Shown here piece by piece: positions 6,277 through 12,467 of a DNA stretch of 19,154 nt. This DNA comes from an uncultured Eubacteriales bacterium (GTDB lineage: Bacteria; Bacillota; Clostridia; Peptostreptococcales; Anaerovoracaceae), in the NCBI GenBank assembly GCA_900542245.1, contig UQMQ01000033.1, forward strand, positions 1 to 19,154. The letters are read 5' to 3'. The notes below the pieces were generated by a model, which did no database searches, was not told the DNA's origin, and saw nothing but the letters and a program-made list of their open reading frames with translations. The translations under genes were made by a program, and so were the position numbers. How positions within the stretch are numbered: the first letter of the stretch is position 1; each line of letters opens with the position of its first letter.

Positions 6277-6568
6277 ACAACAGCACCCCTGTTGTATCGA
6301 TTTCATGATAGATCTGCGAACTTGGCTCGATATGTGTAACATCGAACAAATCGACATCTTTATCCAGCGCAGCTCTGATTTCCTCGCCTAGACCTACAAA
6401 TTGCAAACCATGCAGACCGCTGTCGACAAGCAAATCAATATCACTTTTGCCGCAGGCTGTCTGCTTGCCGTATGAGCCGAACAAAATGGCTTTTTTTACA
6501 TTGTTTCGTCTAAAAACAGGGAACAGAATCGTCTGAATCTCCGGTATGGAATAGATTTTTCCCGTCAT
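6266..6568 (-). CDS. MNT-type minimal nucleotidyltransferase (MntA-like antitoxin)
   Basis: A 100-residue protein of the minimal nucleotidyltransferase family. It has the GSYG (31-34) and SDIDLLVD (42-49) signature with metal-binding Asp43 and Asp45, and a third acidic site at Asp73 in DKDVDLFDV. In MNT/HEPN toxin-antitoxin pairs, MntA transfers AMP to the tyrosine of the HEPN Rx4HxY motif and silences the toxin. All catalytic residues are present and length is normal. The partner toxin gene immediately downstream is reduced to a remnant, so this is now an orphan antitoxin. The start at 6568 has a GAGG site 9 nt upstream, and a promoter lies at 6602-6630. Confidence 0.85.
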   Translation of the reverse strand: MTGKIYSIPEIQTILFPVFRRNNVKKAILFGSYGKQTACGKSDIDLLVDSGLHGLQFVGLGEEIRAALDKDVDLFDVTHIEPSSQIYHEIDTTGVLLYEK

Positions 6569-6601
6569 AGCGCCGCCTCACTTTCTATCTGATGTAATTT
6601 C

Positions 6602-6630
6602 ATTATACAAAATTTTTTTCAGCCTGTATA
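6602..6630 (-). promoter_or_regulatory. Probable promoter of the MNT gene
   Basis: On the minus strand, a perfect TATAAT (6607-6602) is preceded by TATACA (6630-6625, four of six) at 17 bp. It lies in the 80-bp gap between the histidine kinase stop and the MNT start. Transcription would start near 6595. Confidence 0.5.
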
Positions 6631-6648
6631 CGAAAAAATACTTTGATA

Positions 6649-7947
6649 TCATGATTTTATGCAAGCCGCCTCCTCCTGCAGCGGGAAGCTGATGCGTGCC
6701 TTGAACTGGTCGCAGTCGATGGCGATGTCAAAATCGCCGCCGAGCGCTGCGGTGTAGGTGCTGACGATTGCCAGACCCAGACCGTTGCCCTCGCTGCTGC
6801 GCGCCTTATCGCCGCGCGCGAAACGTTCGACGATCTCTTCTTTTTCAAAGTTGATCGGATAGCCGGAGGTATTCGTGATCTCAAAGACGATCTTTCTGCG
6901 GATCTCAATATGCAGATCTTCCTTGCTTACAAAGGTCTTGAGGAACACGCGCGTGCCCGAAGCCGCGTATTTCAGCGCGTTTTCAATCAGATTCTGGCAA
7001 ACGCGATACAGATACACACTATCCGTCATCAGCTGATCCGGCGCAGCATCGAAGCAAACCACGAATTCCAGATCCGCCGCGTCGATCCGATCCTTCATAT
7101 CCGCAAGAATCTGCGTCAGCAAGGTGTGGAAGCTGAGCGGCTCCTCATGCAGCTCGATATTGCCGCTGCTGGCTTTTGCCAAAGAAAACAAGCTGCTGAT
7201 CATTTCTTTGAGTTTTTCGGCGCGGCTTGCGATTACCTCGACATAATCGCGGGCAGCATCGCCGAGTTCTTCTTTTTTGAGCAGCTCGATATAGCCGACC
7301 ATTGAGGTCAGCGGTGTCTTGAGGTCATGTGAAACATTGGAAATCAGATCAACCTTGAGCTGCTCACTTTTAGCCGCCTTTTCCATGCTTTCCTTTTCGA
7401 CCTGCAGCGCCCTCGCCACCCGCGTGCGATTCAGCTCCTTGAGTCCCGCGACAAACGCGTCCAGTTTGGCTTTCATAAAGCGTTTCAAAGTCATCGACAG
7501 CGCCAGATACTGCAGCAGAACCGTAAAAAACAATAGATAAAAATACGCGTAGTTCGGCAGATACCAGATGCCATCCGTCACCTTTTTGATGACGAGGAAT
7601 ACGGCAACGCCCGCCAAGGCGGCACCGGCGATGTACAGCAGCCCCTTTCCCTGCTCCTGACTGCGTGCGGACCATATCTCATAAAAGTCTTCGTCAAGCG
7701 TTTCCCATGCCGCATAGCGCTTTTGCAAATGGCAGGCAAACCACCGGGAAAGCGCCGCCGCCCCGATCAGATTCATCGCCAGCCCAAAGCTCCAGACGAT
7801 GCGGGTGTTCATCCGGCGATAGTTGAAAGCCAGCAGCAGAAACAGCGCCAAGGCGAGCAGCGCCAAAAATCCGGTCAGAATCTGCGCCCGATGCGCCAGC
7901 CAAAACGCGCGGACGTTATTTTTGGTGTTTTTCCATTTTGTACCCAA
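6649..7947 (-). CDS. VanS-like sensor histidine kinase
   Basis: A 432-residue membrane kinase. Four hydrophobic segments (about 23-42, 48-66, 103-120, 132-152) form the sensor part, with almost no extracytoplasmic domain, so it probably senses within or at the membrane. The H-box NVSHDLKTPL carries His207, followed by an N-box (CQNLIENALKYA), an F-box-like ERFARGDK and the G2 box GNGLGLAIV. The G1 box reads ITNTSGYPI rather than DxGxG, a variant known from Clostridia kinases of this type. It autophosphorylates and passes phosphate to the regulator encoded just upstream. The frame opens at a TTG (7947) 32 bp inside the regulator gene, with only a weak GGGG upstream. No ATG occurs before residue 46, so TTG is the likely start, with translational coupling. 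Confidence 0.88.
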   Translation of the reverse strand: MGTKWKNTKNNVRAFWLAHRAQILTGFLALLALALFLLLAFNYRRMNTRIVWSFGLAMNLIGAAALSRWFACHLQKRYAAWETLDEDFYEIWSARSQEQGKGLLYIAGAALAGVAVFLVIKKVTDGIWYLPNYAYFYLLFFTVLLQYLALSMTLKRFMKAKLDAFVAGLKELNRTRVARALQVEKESMEKAAKSEQLKVDLISNVSHDLKTPLTSMVGYIELLKKEELGDAARDYVEVIASRAEKLKEMISSLFSLAKASSGNIELHEEPLSFHTLLTQILADMKDRIDAADLEFVVCFDAAPDQLMTDSVYLYRVCQNLIENALKYAASGTRVFLKTFVSKEDLHIEIRRKIVFEITNTSGYPINFEKEEIVERFARGDKARSSEGNGLGLAIVSTYTAALGGDFDIAIDCDQFKARISFPLQEEAACIKS

Positions 7948-8629
7948 TGCCCCATACCACCTTTACATATCTTGGATTTTTCGGATCGATCTCGATTTTT
8001 TCCCGGATGTGCCGGATATGCACCATGACCGTATTTTCCACCGAAAAATCCGCATTCTCATTCCATACGTTTTCGTAGATCTGTGCCGCTGAAAAGACCT
8101 GCCCGATGTGCCGCATCAAAAGCTCCGTAATTTTGTACTCCGTCGCGGTCAGCCGCACCGCCTCGCCATCCACAAACAACAGCTTTTGCCGCATATCCAA
8201 GGTCAGACCGCCGTTGACGATCTCATCCGCCTTCTGCTCCGCTGCCGGGTGACTGCCGCCGTAAGCCTTGTATCGCCGCAGCTGTGCCTGCACGCGCGCC
8301 AAAAGTTCTGCCGGATTATACGGCTTTTCGATGTAGTCATCCGCGCCCAGCAGCAAGCCGGAGACCTTGTCGCTCTCTTCGGTTTTGGCAGAAAGCATGA
8401 TCGCCGGAATGTTGTGGTTCTCTCGAATTTTCATCAGAGCCGAAAGTCCGTTCAGCCGCGGCATCATCACGTCCAGCAGGATCAGATCCGGCTGGCTTTT
8501 TTCAAGCACGCCGAGGGCCTCCATGCCGTCATAGGCCGTCAGAATCTCATAGCCCTCGATGGCCAGCAGCTTGCCGAGCGAATCGACGATCTCCCGATTG
8601 TCATCCACGATCAATATCGTACCTTTCAT
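7916..8629 (-). CDS. VanR-like OmpR-family response regulator
   Basis: A 237-residue two-domain regulator. The receiver has the acidic pair Asp9/Asp10 (LIVDDN), phospho-acceptor Asp53 (LLLDVMMP), the conserved Thr/Ser position in MLSAK and the switch Lys in DDYIEKPYNP. The C-terminal winged helix (about 135-235) ends with the recognition-helix segment FSVENTVMVHIRHIREKIE and the GIGYKM wing. It binds DNA as a dimer, normally at direct hexamer repeats with an 11-bp period. Start 8629 has AGGGGAGG about 8 nt upstream. It is the first gene of a two-gene operon, with the kinase overlapping its 3' end. Its own promoter region carries TTAAGA-N5-TTAAGA, consistent with autoregulation. No resistance genes lie nearby, so the VanR resemblance concerns family, not antibiotic function. 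Confidence 0.9.
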   Translation of the reverse strand: MKGTILIVDDNREIVDSLGKLLAIEGYEILTAYDGMEALGVLEKSQPDLILLDVMMPRLNGLSALMKIRENHNIPAIMLSAKTEESDKVSGLLLGADDYIEKPYNPAELLARVQAQLRRYKAYGGSHPAAEQKADEIVNGGLTLDMRQKLLFVDGEAVRLTATEYKITELLMRHIGQVFSAAQIYENVWNENADFSVENTVMVHIRHIREKIEIDPKNPRYVKVVWGIGYKMEKHQK

Positions 8630-8664
8630 ATACCGTCCTCCCCTTTTTCCCCTTCCTTGCTGCT

Positions 8665-8718
8665 ATCATACCACCCGCGCCAAAAAAAGACTGCAGATTT
8701 TTCTTAAAAAAATCTTAA
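8665..8718 (-). promoter_or_regulatory. Promoter of the VanR-like operon with TTAAGA direct repeats
   Basis: On the minus strand, TTAAGA (8718-8713) and TTAAGA (8707-8702) are separated by five T residues. TATGAT (8670-8665, five of six) follows after 31 bp, and there is no acceptable -35 box at 16-18 bp. Predicted start is near 8658, giving a leader of about 28 nt. The repeat would sit at about -44 to -60, a usual place for an OmpR-family activator. The same motif and geometry are found before yfhO. Confidence 0.5.
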
Positions 8719-8730
8719 TTTGCTTTACAG

Positions 8731-8792
8731 CGGCGCTCATGGGGGAGCGCCGCTTCGCAAGGTGCTTTTGTCGTTATTTCGGAAATATCGCA
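8731..8792. repeat. Dispersed intergenic repeat, copy A
   Basis: This 62-bp stretch aligns without gaps to 12085-12146 with 48 of 62 identical bases by hand count. It contains an 8-bp inverted repeat, GCGGCGCT (8730-8737) with AGCGCCGC (8746-8753). The subsegment GCGCCGCTTCGCAAG (8747-8761) recurs exactly at 12197-12211. All copies lie between genes. Read on the plus strand both copies give a similar short peptide (ALM...RFA-x-C...N-x-A), but neither has a ribosome binding site. Confidence 0.6.
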
Positions 8793-8805
8793 TGGCGATA
8801 TTTCC
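8781..8805. repeat. Perfect 11-bp inverted repeat with 3-bp loop
   Basis: GGAAATATCGC (8781-8791) and GCGATATTTCC (8795-8805) are exact complements around ATG. No T tract follows on the minus strand; on the plus strand one starts 14 bp later. It overlaps the end of repeat copy A. It may be a protein-binding site or the hairpin arm of a small repeat element, and is a poor terminator in either direction. Confidence 0.6.
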
Positions 8806-8833
8806 ATGCATAATAGGATTTTTTTCATTTGCT

Positions 8834-10864
8834 TTACAGCGGCGCTGTCTGTGCCGCCAGCCACGCGCGCGTTTCTTCGTCCAAAAGCGGCGCGATCGTC
8901 TCGTAAACCTGCTGATGATAGCGGTTGACCCAAGCGCGCTCTGCCTCGGTGAGCTGCTCCGTTAAAATGGCTTCTCGCTCAAACGGACAAAATGTGATCG
9001 TTTCAAAGCAGAATGTCCTGCCGCTTGCGCCTAGGGCTGCGCTGCCTCCCGCATGGCTTTCGTTCTGCTCCGCAGTGCCCGCCTGCGCTTTTGCATCCGT
9101 GCCGGACTGCGAAGCCTTCTCTTCGCCGTCTGTTTCCGCCTGTGCTTCGCGGCAGAGAATCTCGTTTTCCAGGCGGACGCCGAATTCTCCCTCCAGATAT
9201 ACACCCGGCTCATCGCTGCTGATCATACCCGGCAGGACATGACAATCCTTGCCGCGCGGGCTGATGGTATGCGGTCCCTCATGCACGCTCAAAAGATGTC
9301 CGACACCATGCCCTGTACCGTGCAGATAGTCCAGTCCCTGCGCCCGCAGCGGTTCGCGTGTTCTCTGATCCAGTTCTTCACCGGTGGTCTCCGCGTCAAA
9401 GCGTGCACTTGCCAAAACGATATGCCCCTTGAGCACCGCCGTATAGCAGCGCTTCATCTTGTCGGTCAGCGGTCCGAGCGCGACCGTCCTCGTGATATCC
9501 GTCGTGCCGTCCCGATACTGTCCGCCGGAATCCACAAGCAGGAAGCCCTCCGGCGCGAGCGCCACATCCGTCTCCGGCGTGGATTCGTAATGTACGATTG
9601 CCCCATGTGGTCCGTATCCGGCAATCGTATCAAAGCTCAAGTCATACGCACCCTCGCGGCGGCGTTCCTCTGCAAGATGCGCCGCCGCCGACATCTCTGT
9701 AATCGGCGCGGCTTCCGTTCCTGCCTGCCGCGCCTGCATCTCCTGCTTCAGCCAGTACAAAAACCGCACCATCGCCGCGCCGTCCCGCACATGCGCGCGG
9801 CGTGTCGCCGCGATCTCTGTTTCATTCTTGATTGCCTTCATCAGCATCGCCGGATCCTGTGCAGCGATTTTTTCGACCTGCTCCGGTACGGAAACCGCTA
9901 TCCCATAGCTGACAAGCTTCTCATCCAAAAGGATTCTGCCCGGCGGCAGCTGCTTTAAGTCCGCAAAGATATCAAAATACGGGAGCACGCGCAGATTTTC
10001 ACTGCAGGCGCAAACGCCCGCAGCTCCTGCGTCTTCCGCGGCGCAAGAATGTGCGCCATCCTCCGCGGCAGCAGTGCCTGCGCATTCGCTGCCATCCGTC
10101 GTCACGTCAGACAAGGTATGCGCGCGCGCTGCCCCTCCTTCCTGCAGCGCCGCGCGGAACAGCGCCGCCGCCTCCCGCGTTTCGTTCAAAAGATAGACCC
10201 GCGTTTCCTGCGGCGTCAGCAGCATGAACGCATAGAATACCGGCGTGTGCGTGACATCGCGCGCGCGCAGATTCCAAATCCAGGCGATTTCCTCCAGAGA
10301 AGTAATCAAATGATAATCCGCGCCCGCTTCCCGCATCGCGCGGCGAATCCGCCCTAATTTCGACGCTGCGGATTCGCCGGTCACCTCCCGCGGCAGCGCG
10401 TGGATTGCAGACGCTGCCAGCGGCGGCCGCTGCGCCCATACCTGATCGCTCAAATCGAGCTCCCAGCGCAGCGGAAAGCTTGCTGCCAGCTCTCTGCCCA
10501 GCTTCAGATCCACAACTCTTCCGTCAAATCCGACCGTTCGCCCTGCACCCTCCGCGGGCAGATGCGCTTTGAGCCATGCGGGCAGCTGCGGGACCCCCTC
10601 TATGCCCTCGCGCATCAGCGTAATGCCGCTGCCCGCAAGCTGGGCCTCTGCCTGCAAAAAATATCTGCCGTCCGTCCACAGCGCTGCCGCGTCCTGCGTG
10701 ACTGCCAAAGTTCCCGCGGACCCTGTGAAGCCCGAAAGGTACTCCCTGCACTTAAAATAGTCGTTGACGTATTCCGACCCATGGAAATCCGTTGTCGGCA
10801 CGATCCACGCGTCGATACCGTTTGCCTGCATCTCATTTCTCAATGCTTTCAATGCTTCTCTCAT
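8834..10864 (-). CDS. pepP: Xaa-Pro aminopeptidase (aminopeptidase P, M24B family)
   Basis: A 676-residue metallopeptidase of the long, three-domain type related to human XPNPEP1. It removes an N-terminal residue preceding proline, probably in the cytosol. Two creatinase-like N-terminal domains (about 1-150 and 165-330) precede the pita-bread catalytic domain (350-620), with predicted metal ligands Asp445, Asp456, His519 (HGTGHGVGH), Glu552 and Glu566. The ATG at 10864 is chosen over 10942 because the fold begins at MREALKALRNEM and AGGTGG lies about 5 nt upstream. It is about 80 residues longer than usual because of two low-complexity insertions, at about 250-290 (Ala/Gly/Asp/Cys-rich) and 572-615 (Gln/Ala/Gly/Ser-rich). 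The second falls after the last metal ligand, so catalysis is probably unaffected. The nuclease gene ends 122 bp upstream; no good promoter or terminator is evident between them. Confidence 0.93.
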   Translation of the reverse strand: MREALKALRNEMQANGIDAWIVPTTDFHGSEYVNDYFKCREYLSGFTGSAGTLAVTQDAAALWTDGRYFLQAEAQLAGSGITLMREGIEGVPQLPAWLKAHLPAEGAGRTVGFDGRVVDLKLGRELAASFPLRWELDLSDQVWAQRPPLAASAIHALPREVTGESAASKLGRIRRAMREAGADYHLITSLEEIAWIWNLRARDVTHTPVFYAFMLLTPQETRVYLLNETREAAALFRAALQEGGAARAHTLSDVTTDGSECAGTAAAEDGAHSCAAEDAGAAGVCACSENLRVLPYFDIFADLKQLPPGRILLDEKLVSYGIAVSVPEQVEKIAAQDPAMLMKAIKNETEIAATRRAHVRDGAAMVRFLYWLKQEMQARQAGTEAAPITEMSAAAHLAEERRREGAYDLSFDTIAGYGPHGAIVHYESTPETDVALAPEGFLLVDSGGQYRDGTTDITRTVALGPLTDKMKRCYTAVLKGHIVLASARFDAETTGEELDQRTREPLRAQGLDYLHGTGHGVGHLLSVHEGPHTISPRGKDCHVLPGMISSDEPGVYLEGEFGVRLENEILCREAQAETDGEEKASQSGTDAKAQAGTAEQNESHAGGSAALGASGRTFCFETITFCPFEREAILTEQLTEAERAWVNRYHQQVYETIAPLLDEETRAWLAAQTAPL

Positions 10865-10956
10865 CTCTGCCACCTTTTCTCTCCTTTTTTCTTCTCTTTT
10901 TATTTTTCTTCTCGCGTCCAAACAGACGCCGGATATCGCCATTGATCTGTTGTCAT

Positions 10957-11003
10957 GCCTTTGCCACGCTTACGCCTTTGCCTTGCTTACGCCTCTGCCG
11001 CGC
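10957..11003. repeat. 17-bp tandem repeat at the nuclease 3' end
   Basis: Two copies of GCCTTTGCCacGCTTAC/GCCTTTGCCttGCTTAC (10957-10973 and 10974-10990) are followed by a decayed third (10991 on). The second and third copies contain the stop and last codons of the nuclease gene, so the array may have arisen by slippage of its 3' end. Confidence 0.6.
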
Positions 11004-11907
11004 GCCAATTTTCTCCGGTCGCGTAATCGATCCCGACCCCCGGCTGCACATTGTATAAAAACACATGAAAGGCTACGCTCCTGCCGCGATCCTCTACCGA
11101 CATCGCCTCGATCTCCACACCGCTTGCCAGCAGATTTTTCCCCTCAAAGACCGGGGTCACGCGATACAGCACATGTCCGTCTGTTTCCCGCACGTAAGCA
11201 GCCACCGCATTTTCATAGGGAATCATATTTTCATTCATGTCACGCGTGCCGGTGATCAGATTGCGCTCGTTCGCGTTTTCGCCCGCCAGGCTGTAAGCGA
11301 TCAAATGACAGCGGTTATAAAGATATTTCGTGCTGATCAGATCATCGTAGCGCGCGGTCTGCCAGCCGCTCGGACGAATCATGCCGATGCTGCCGCGCTT
11401 TTCGGTCGGCATCAGCTCCCTGCAGATATTTGCGTAAGCCATACCACAGCGCCCCAGATCATCCAGGTCGCTGTAGGCTTCAAATGCCCCCGTCGTCAGA
11501 TCTGCCTCGTCAAAATCCGGACGGTTGTGATGTAGTTCGACAACAGCCTCACCGCTGTATGCCGGAATCTCGATGAGGTCTCCCTGCGCGCCGTTCTTTG
11601 TCGGAATTTGAATCCAATCCGGTGACGCGCTTCCCGCGCTCGGCTGCAGCCATTCGTAAAGCGGCGTCGAGGCGAAAAGCTGTTTGAATTCCTGTCCGAC
11701 AAGCCCCTGTCCGCCGCCGGCGCTGCTGTCGATGCCCCATGCGCCTGCTACCGTGCAAAGCACAGCAGCCGCAATCGTCGCGGCTAACTTACCGCCGCGC
11801 TTCGTTCTCCTGCCGCTGCCGCTCCGTCTTGTCCGCCTGCCGTGCCACACGCTTTCGTCCGGTCCTCCTGTTTTTTCCCCCTGCTGATCCGCCTTTCTGC
11901 CTCGCAT
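10987..11907 (-). CDS. Membrane-anchored DNA/RNA non-specific endonuclease
   Basis: A 306-residue protein with a basic, Gly/Arg-rich N-terminus (1-40), one hydrophobic segment (about 41-59) acting as signal anchor or signal peptide, and a C-terminal nuclease domain (about 115-300) of the Endonuclease_NS_2 group related to streptococcal EndA and DNA-entry nucleases. The beta-beta-alpha metal site is visible: YNRCHLIAYSLAGENANERNLITGTRDMN gives catalytic His201 and the metal-binding Asn near 225, with Glu232 in PYENAV. The motif is NRCH where classical members have DRGH, a common variant in this subgroup. Outside the cell it would degrade nucleic acids for nutrition, DNA uptake or biofilm turnover; the sequence does not say which. 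Start 11907 has AAGGGG about 10 nt upstream. It lies between the pho operon (560 bp away) and pepP. Confidence 0.87.
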   Translation of the reverse strand: MRGRKADQQGEKTGGPDESVWHGRRTRRSGSGRRTKRGGKLAATIAAAVLCTVAGAWGIDSSAGGGQGLVGQEFKQLFASTPLYEWLQPSAGSASPDWIQIPTKNGAQGDLIEIPAYSGEAVVELHHNRPDFDEADLTTGAFEAYSDLDDLGRCGMAYANICRELMPTEKRGSIGMIRPSGWQTARYDDLISTKYLYNRCHLIAYSLAGENANERNLITGTRDMNENMIPYENAVAAYVRETDGHVLYRVTPVFEGKNLLASGVEIEAMSVEDRGRSVAFHVFLYNVQPGVGIDYATGENWRAAEA

Positions 11908-12084
11908 CCTCCATGCACCCCTTTGTTTTTGATTCTATCGCCGCGCTTATTCCTAATTTCAGAGGAAGTATTTTGCGCGTAAAACTATCTTACCATAATT
12001 CCGCATTTCTGTCATCAAGAAGCCGCCTTTTCTTTTCGAGAGACAAAAGTGTGCATCACGAAATCTGCGATTCTTATGCGTACA

Positions 12085-12146
12085 TGGCGCTCATGCATGC
12101 GTGCCGCTTTGCAAAGTGCCTTTATCGTGATTCCGAAAATACCGCA
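12085..12146. repeat. Dispersed intergenic repeat, copy B
   Basis: Ungapped partner of 8731-8792 (48 of 62 identical by hand count). The best-kept blocks are GGCGCTCATG at the start and GCCGCTTTGCAAAGTGC in the middle. The inverted repeat of copy A is not preserved. A second fragment, GCGCCGCTTCGCAAG, lies 51 bp further on at 12197-12211 and is identical to part of copy A. Confidence 0.55.
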
Positions 12147-12261
12147 GACGCATCATGTATGCCGGGATTCTACGCGTGCATGACGCAAGCAGATGCGCGC
12201 CGCTTCGCAAGATTCTGAAAGCTCCTGTAACAGCTCCCAAAAAGATCGCCGCCCCACTACC

Positions 12262-12286
12262 TGCAAAAAAAGACACCGCTGTCTTT
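12262..12286 (-). terminator. Probable intrinsic terminator of the pst-pho operon
   Basis: On the minus strand, AAAGACA (12286-12280), a GCGG loop and TGTCTTT (12275-12269) form a perfect 7-bp stem that runs straight into four more T residues (12268-12265). It lies about 180 nt after the phoR stop. A second hairpin (12314-12334) lies between them. Confidence 0.6.
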
Positions 12287-12467
12287 CGATATCGGTAAGA
12301 CAACGGTGCTTCACACAGCCAGCTTGCGGCTGTGCAGATTCTTTTGGCGAGACACTTTTGTTCAAATGTCGGGACAATCGTGCTGTGTCAGCTCCGGCGC
12401 TGCAAAGCAAGGCACCTTCGCGACTCGCGAAAGCGTTTCCATTTTTTAAGGCAAGCGCAGGGGGCTT

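Larger units (their letters stand above)
8718..8846. repeat. 20-bp direct repeat flanking the spacer downstream of pepP
   Basis: An identical 20-bp block starting ATTTGCTTTACAGCGG occurs at 8718-8737 and 8827-8846, 109 bp apart. The second copy contains the last codons and stop of the aminopeptidase gene, and the first copy lies in the spacer. The DNA between them contains the dispersed repeat and a perfect palindrome. This looks like insertion or duplication beside the 3' end of the gene. Confidence 0.7.
11908..12467. other. 560-bp non-coding stretch between nuclease and phoR
   Basis: No reading frame here has a ribosome binding site or recognisable protein. The stretch holds the nuclease 5' region (11908-12030), repeat copy B (12085-12146), a further 15-bp repeat fragment (12197-12211), a probable minus-strand terminator for the pho operon (12262-12286), and a hairpin CACAGCC/GGCTGTG (12314-12320 with 12328-12334). 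I could not identify a convincing nuclease promoter. Confidence 0.6.

Noticed and set aside
8781..8805. The perfect palindrome as a terminator of pepP
   Set aside because: On the minus strand no T run follows the stem, and the stem is AT-rich with a 3-nt loop. It fits a repeat arm or a protein site better.
10865..10942. A pepP start at 10942
   Set aside because: The added 26 residues are basic linker-like sequence outside the fold, and a better ribosome site precedes 10864.
11739..12218. Plus-strand 159-codon frame ending in repeat copy B
   Set aside because: It is mostly antisense to the nuclease gene and lacks a start site. The similarity of its tail to a frame at 8730-8813 comes from the DNA repeat, not from a supported gene.
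12091..12410. Minus-strand frames of 70-85 codons in the 560-bp gap
   Set aside because: They cross the repeat and the terminator hairpin, lack ribosome sites and show Cys/Arg-rich random composition.
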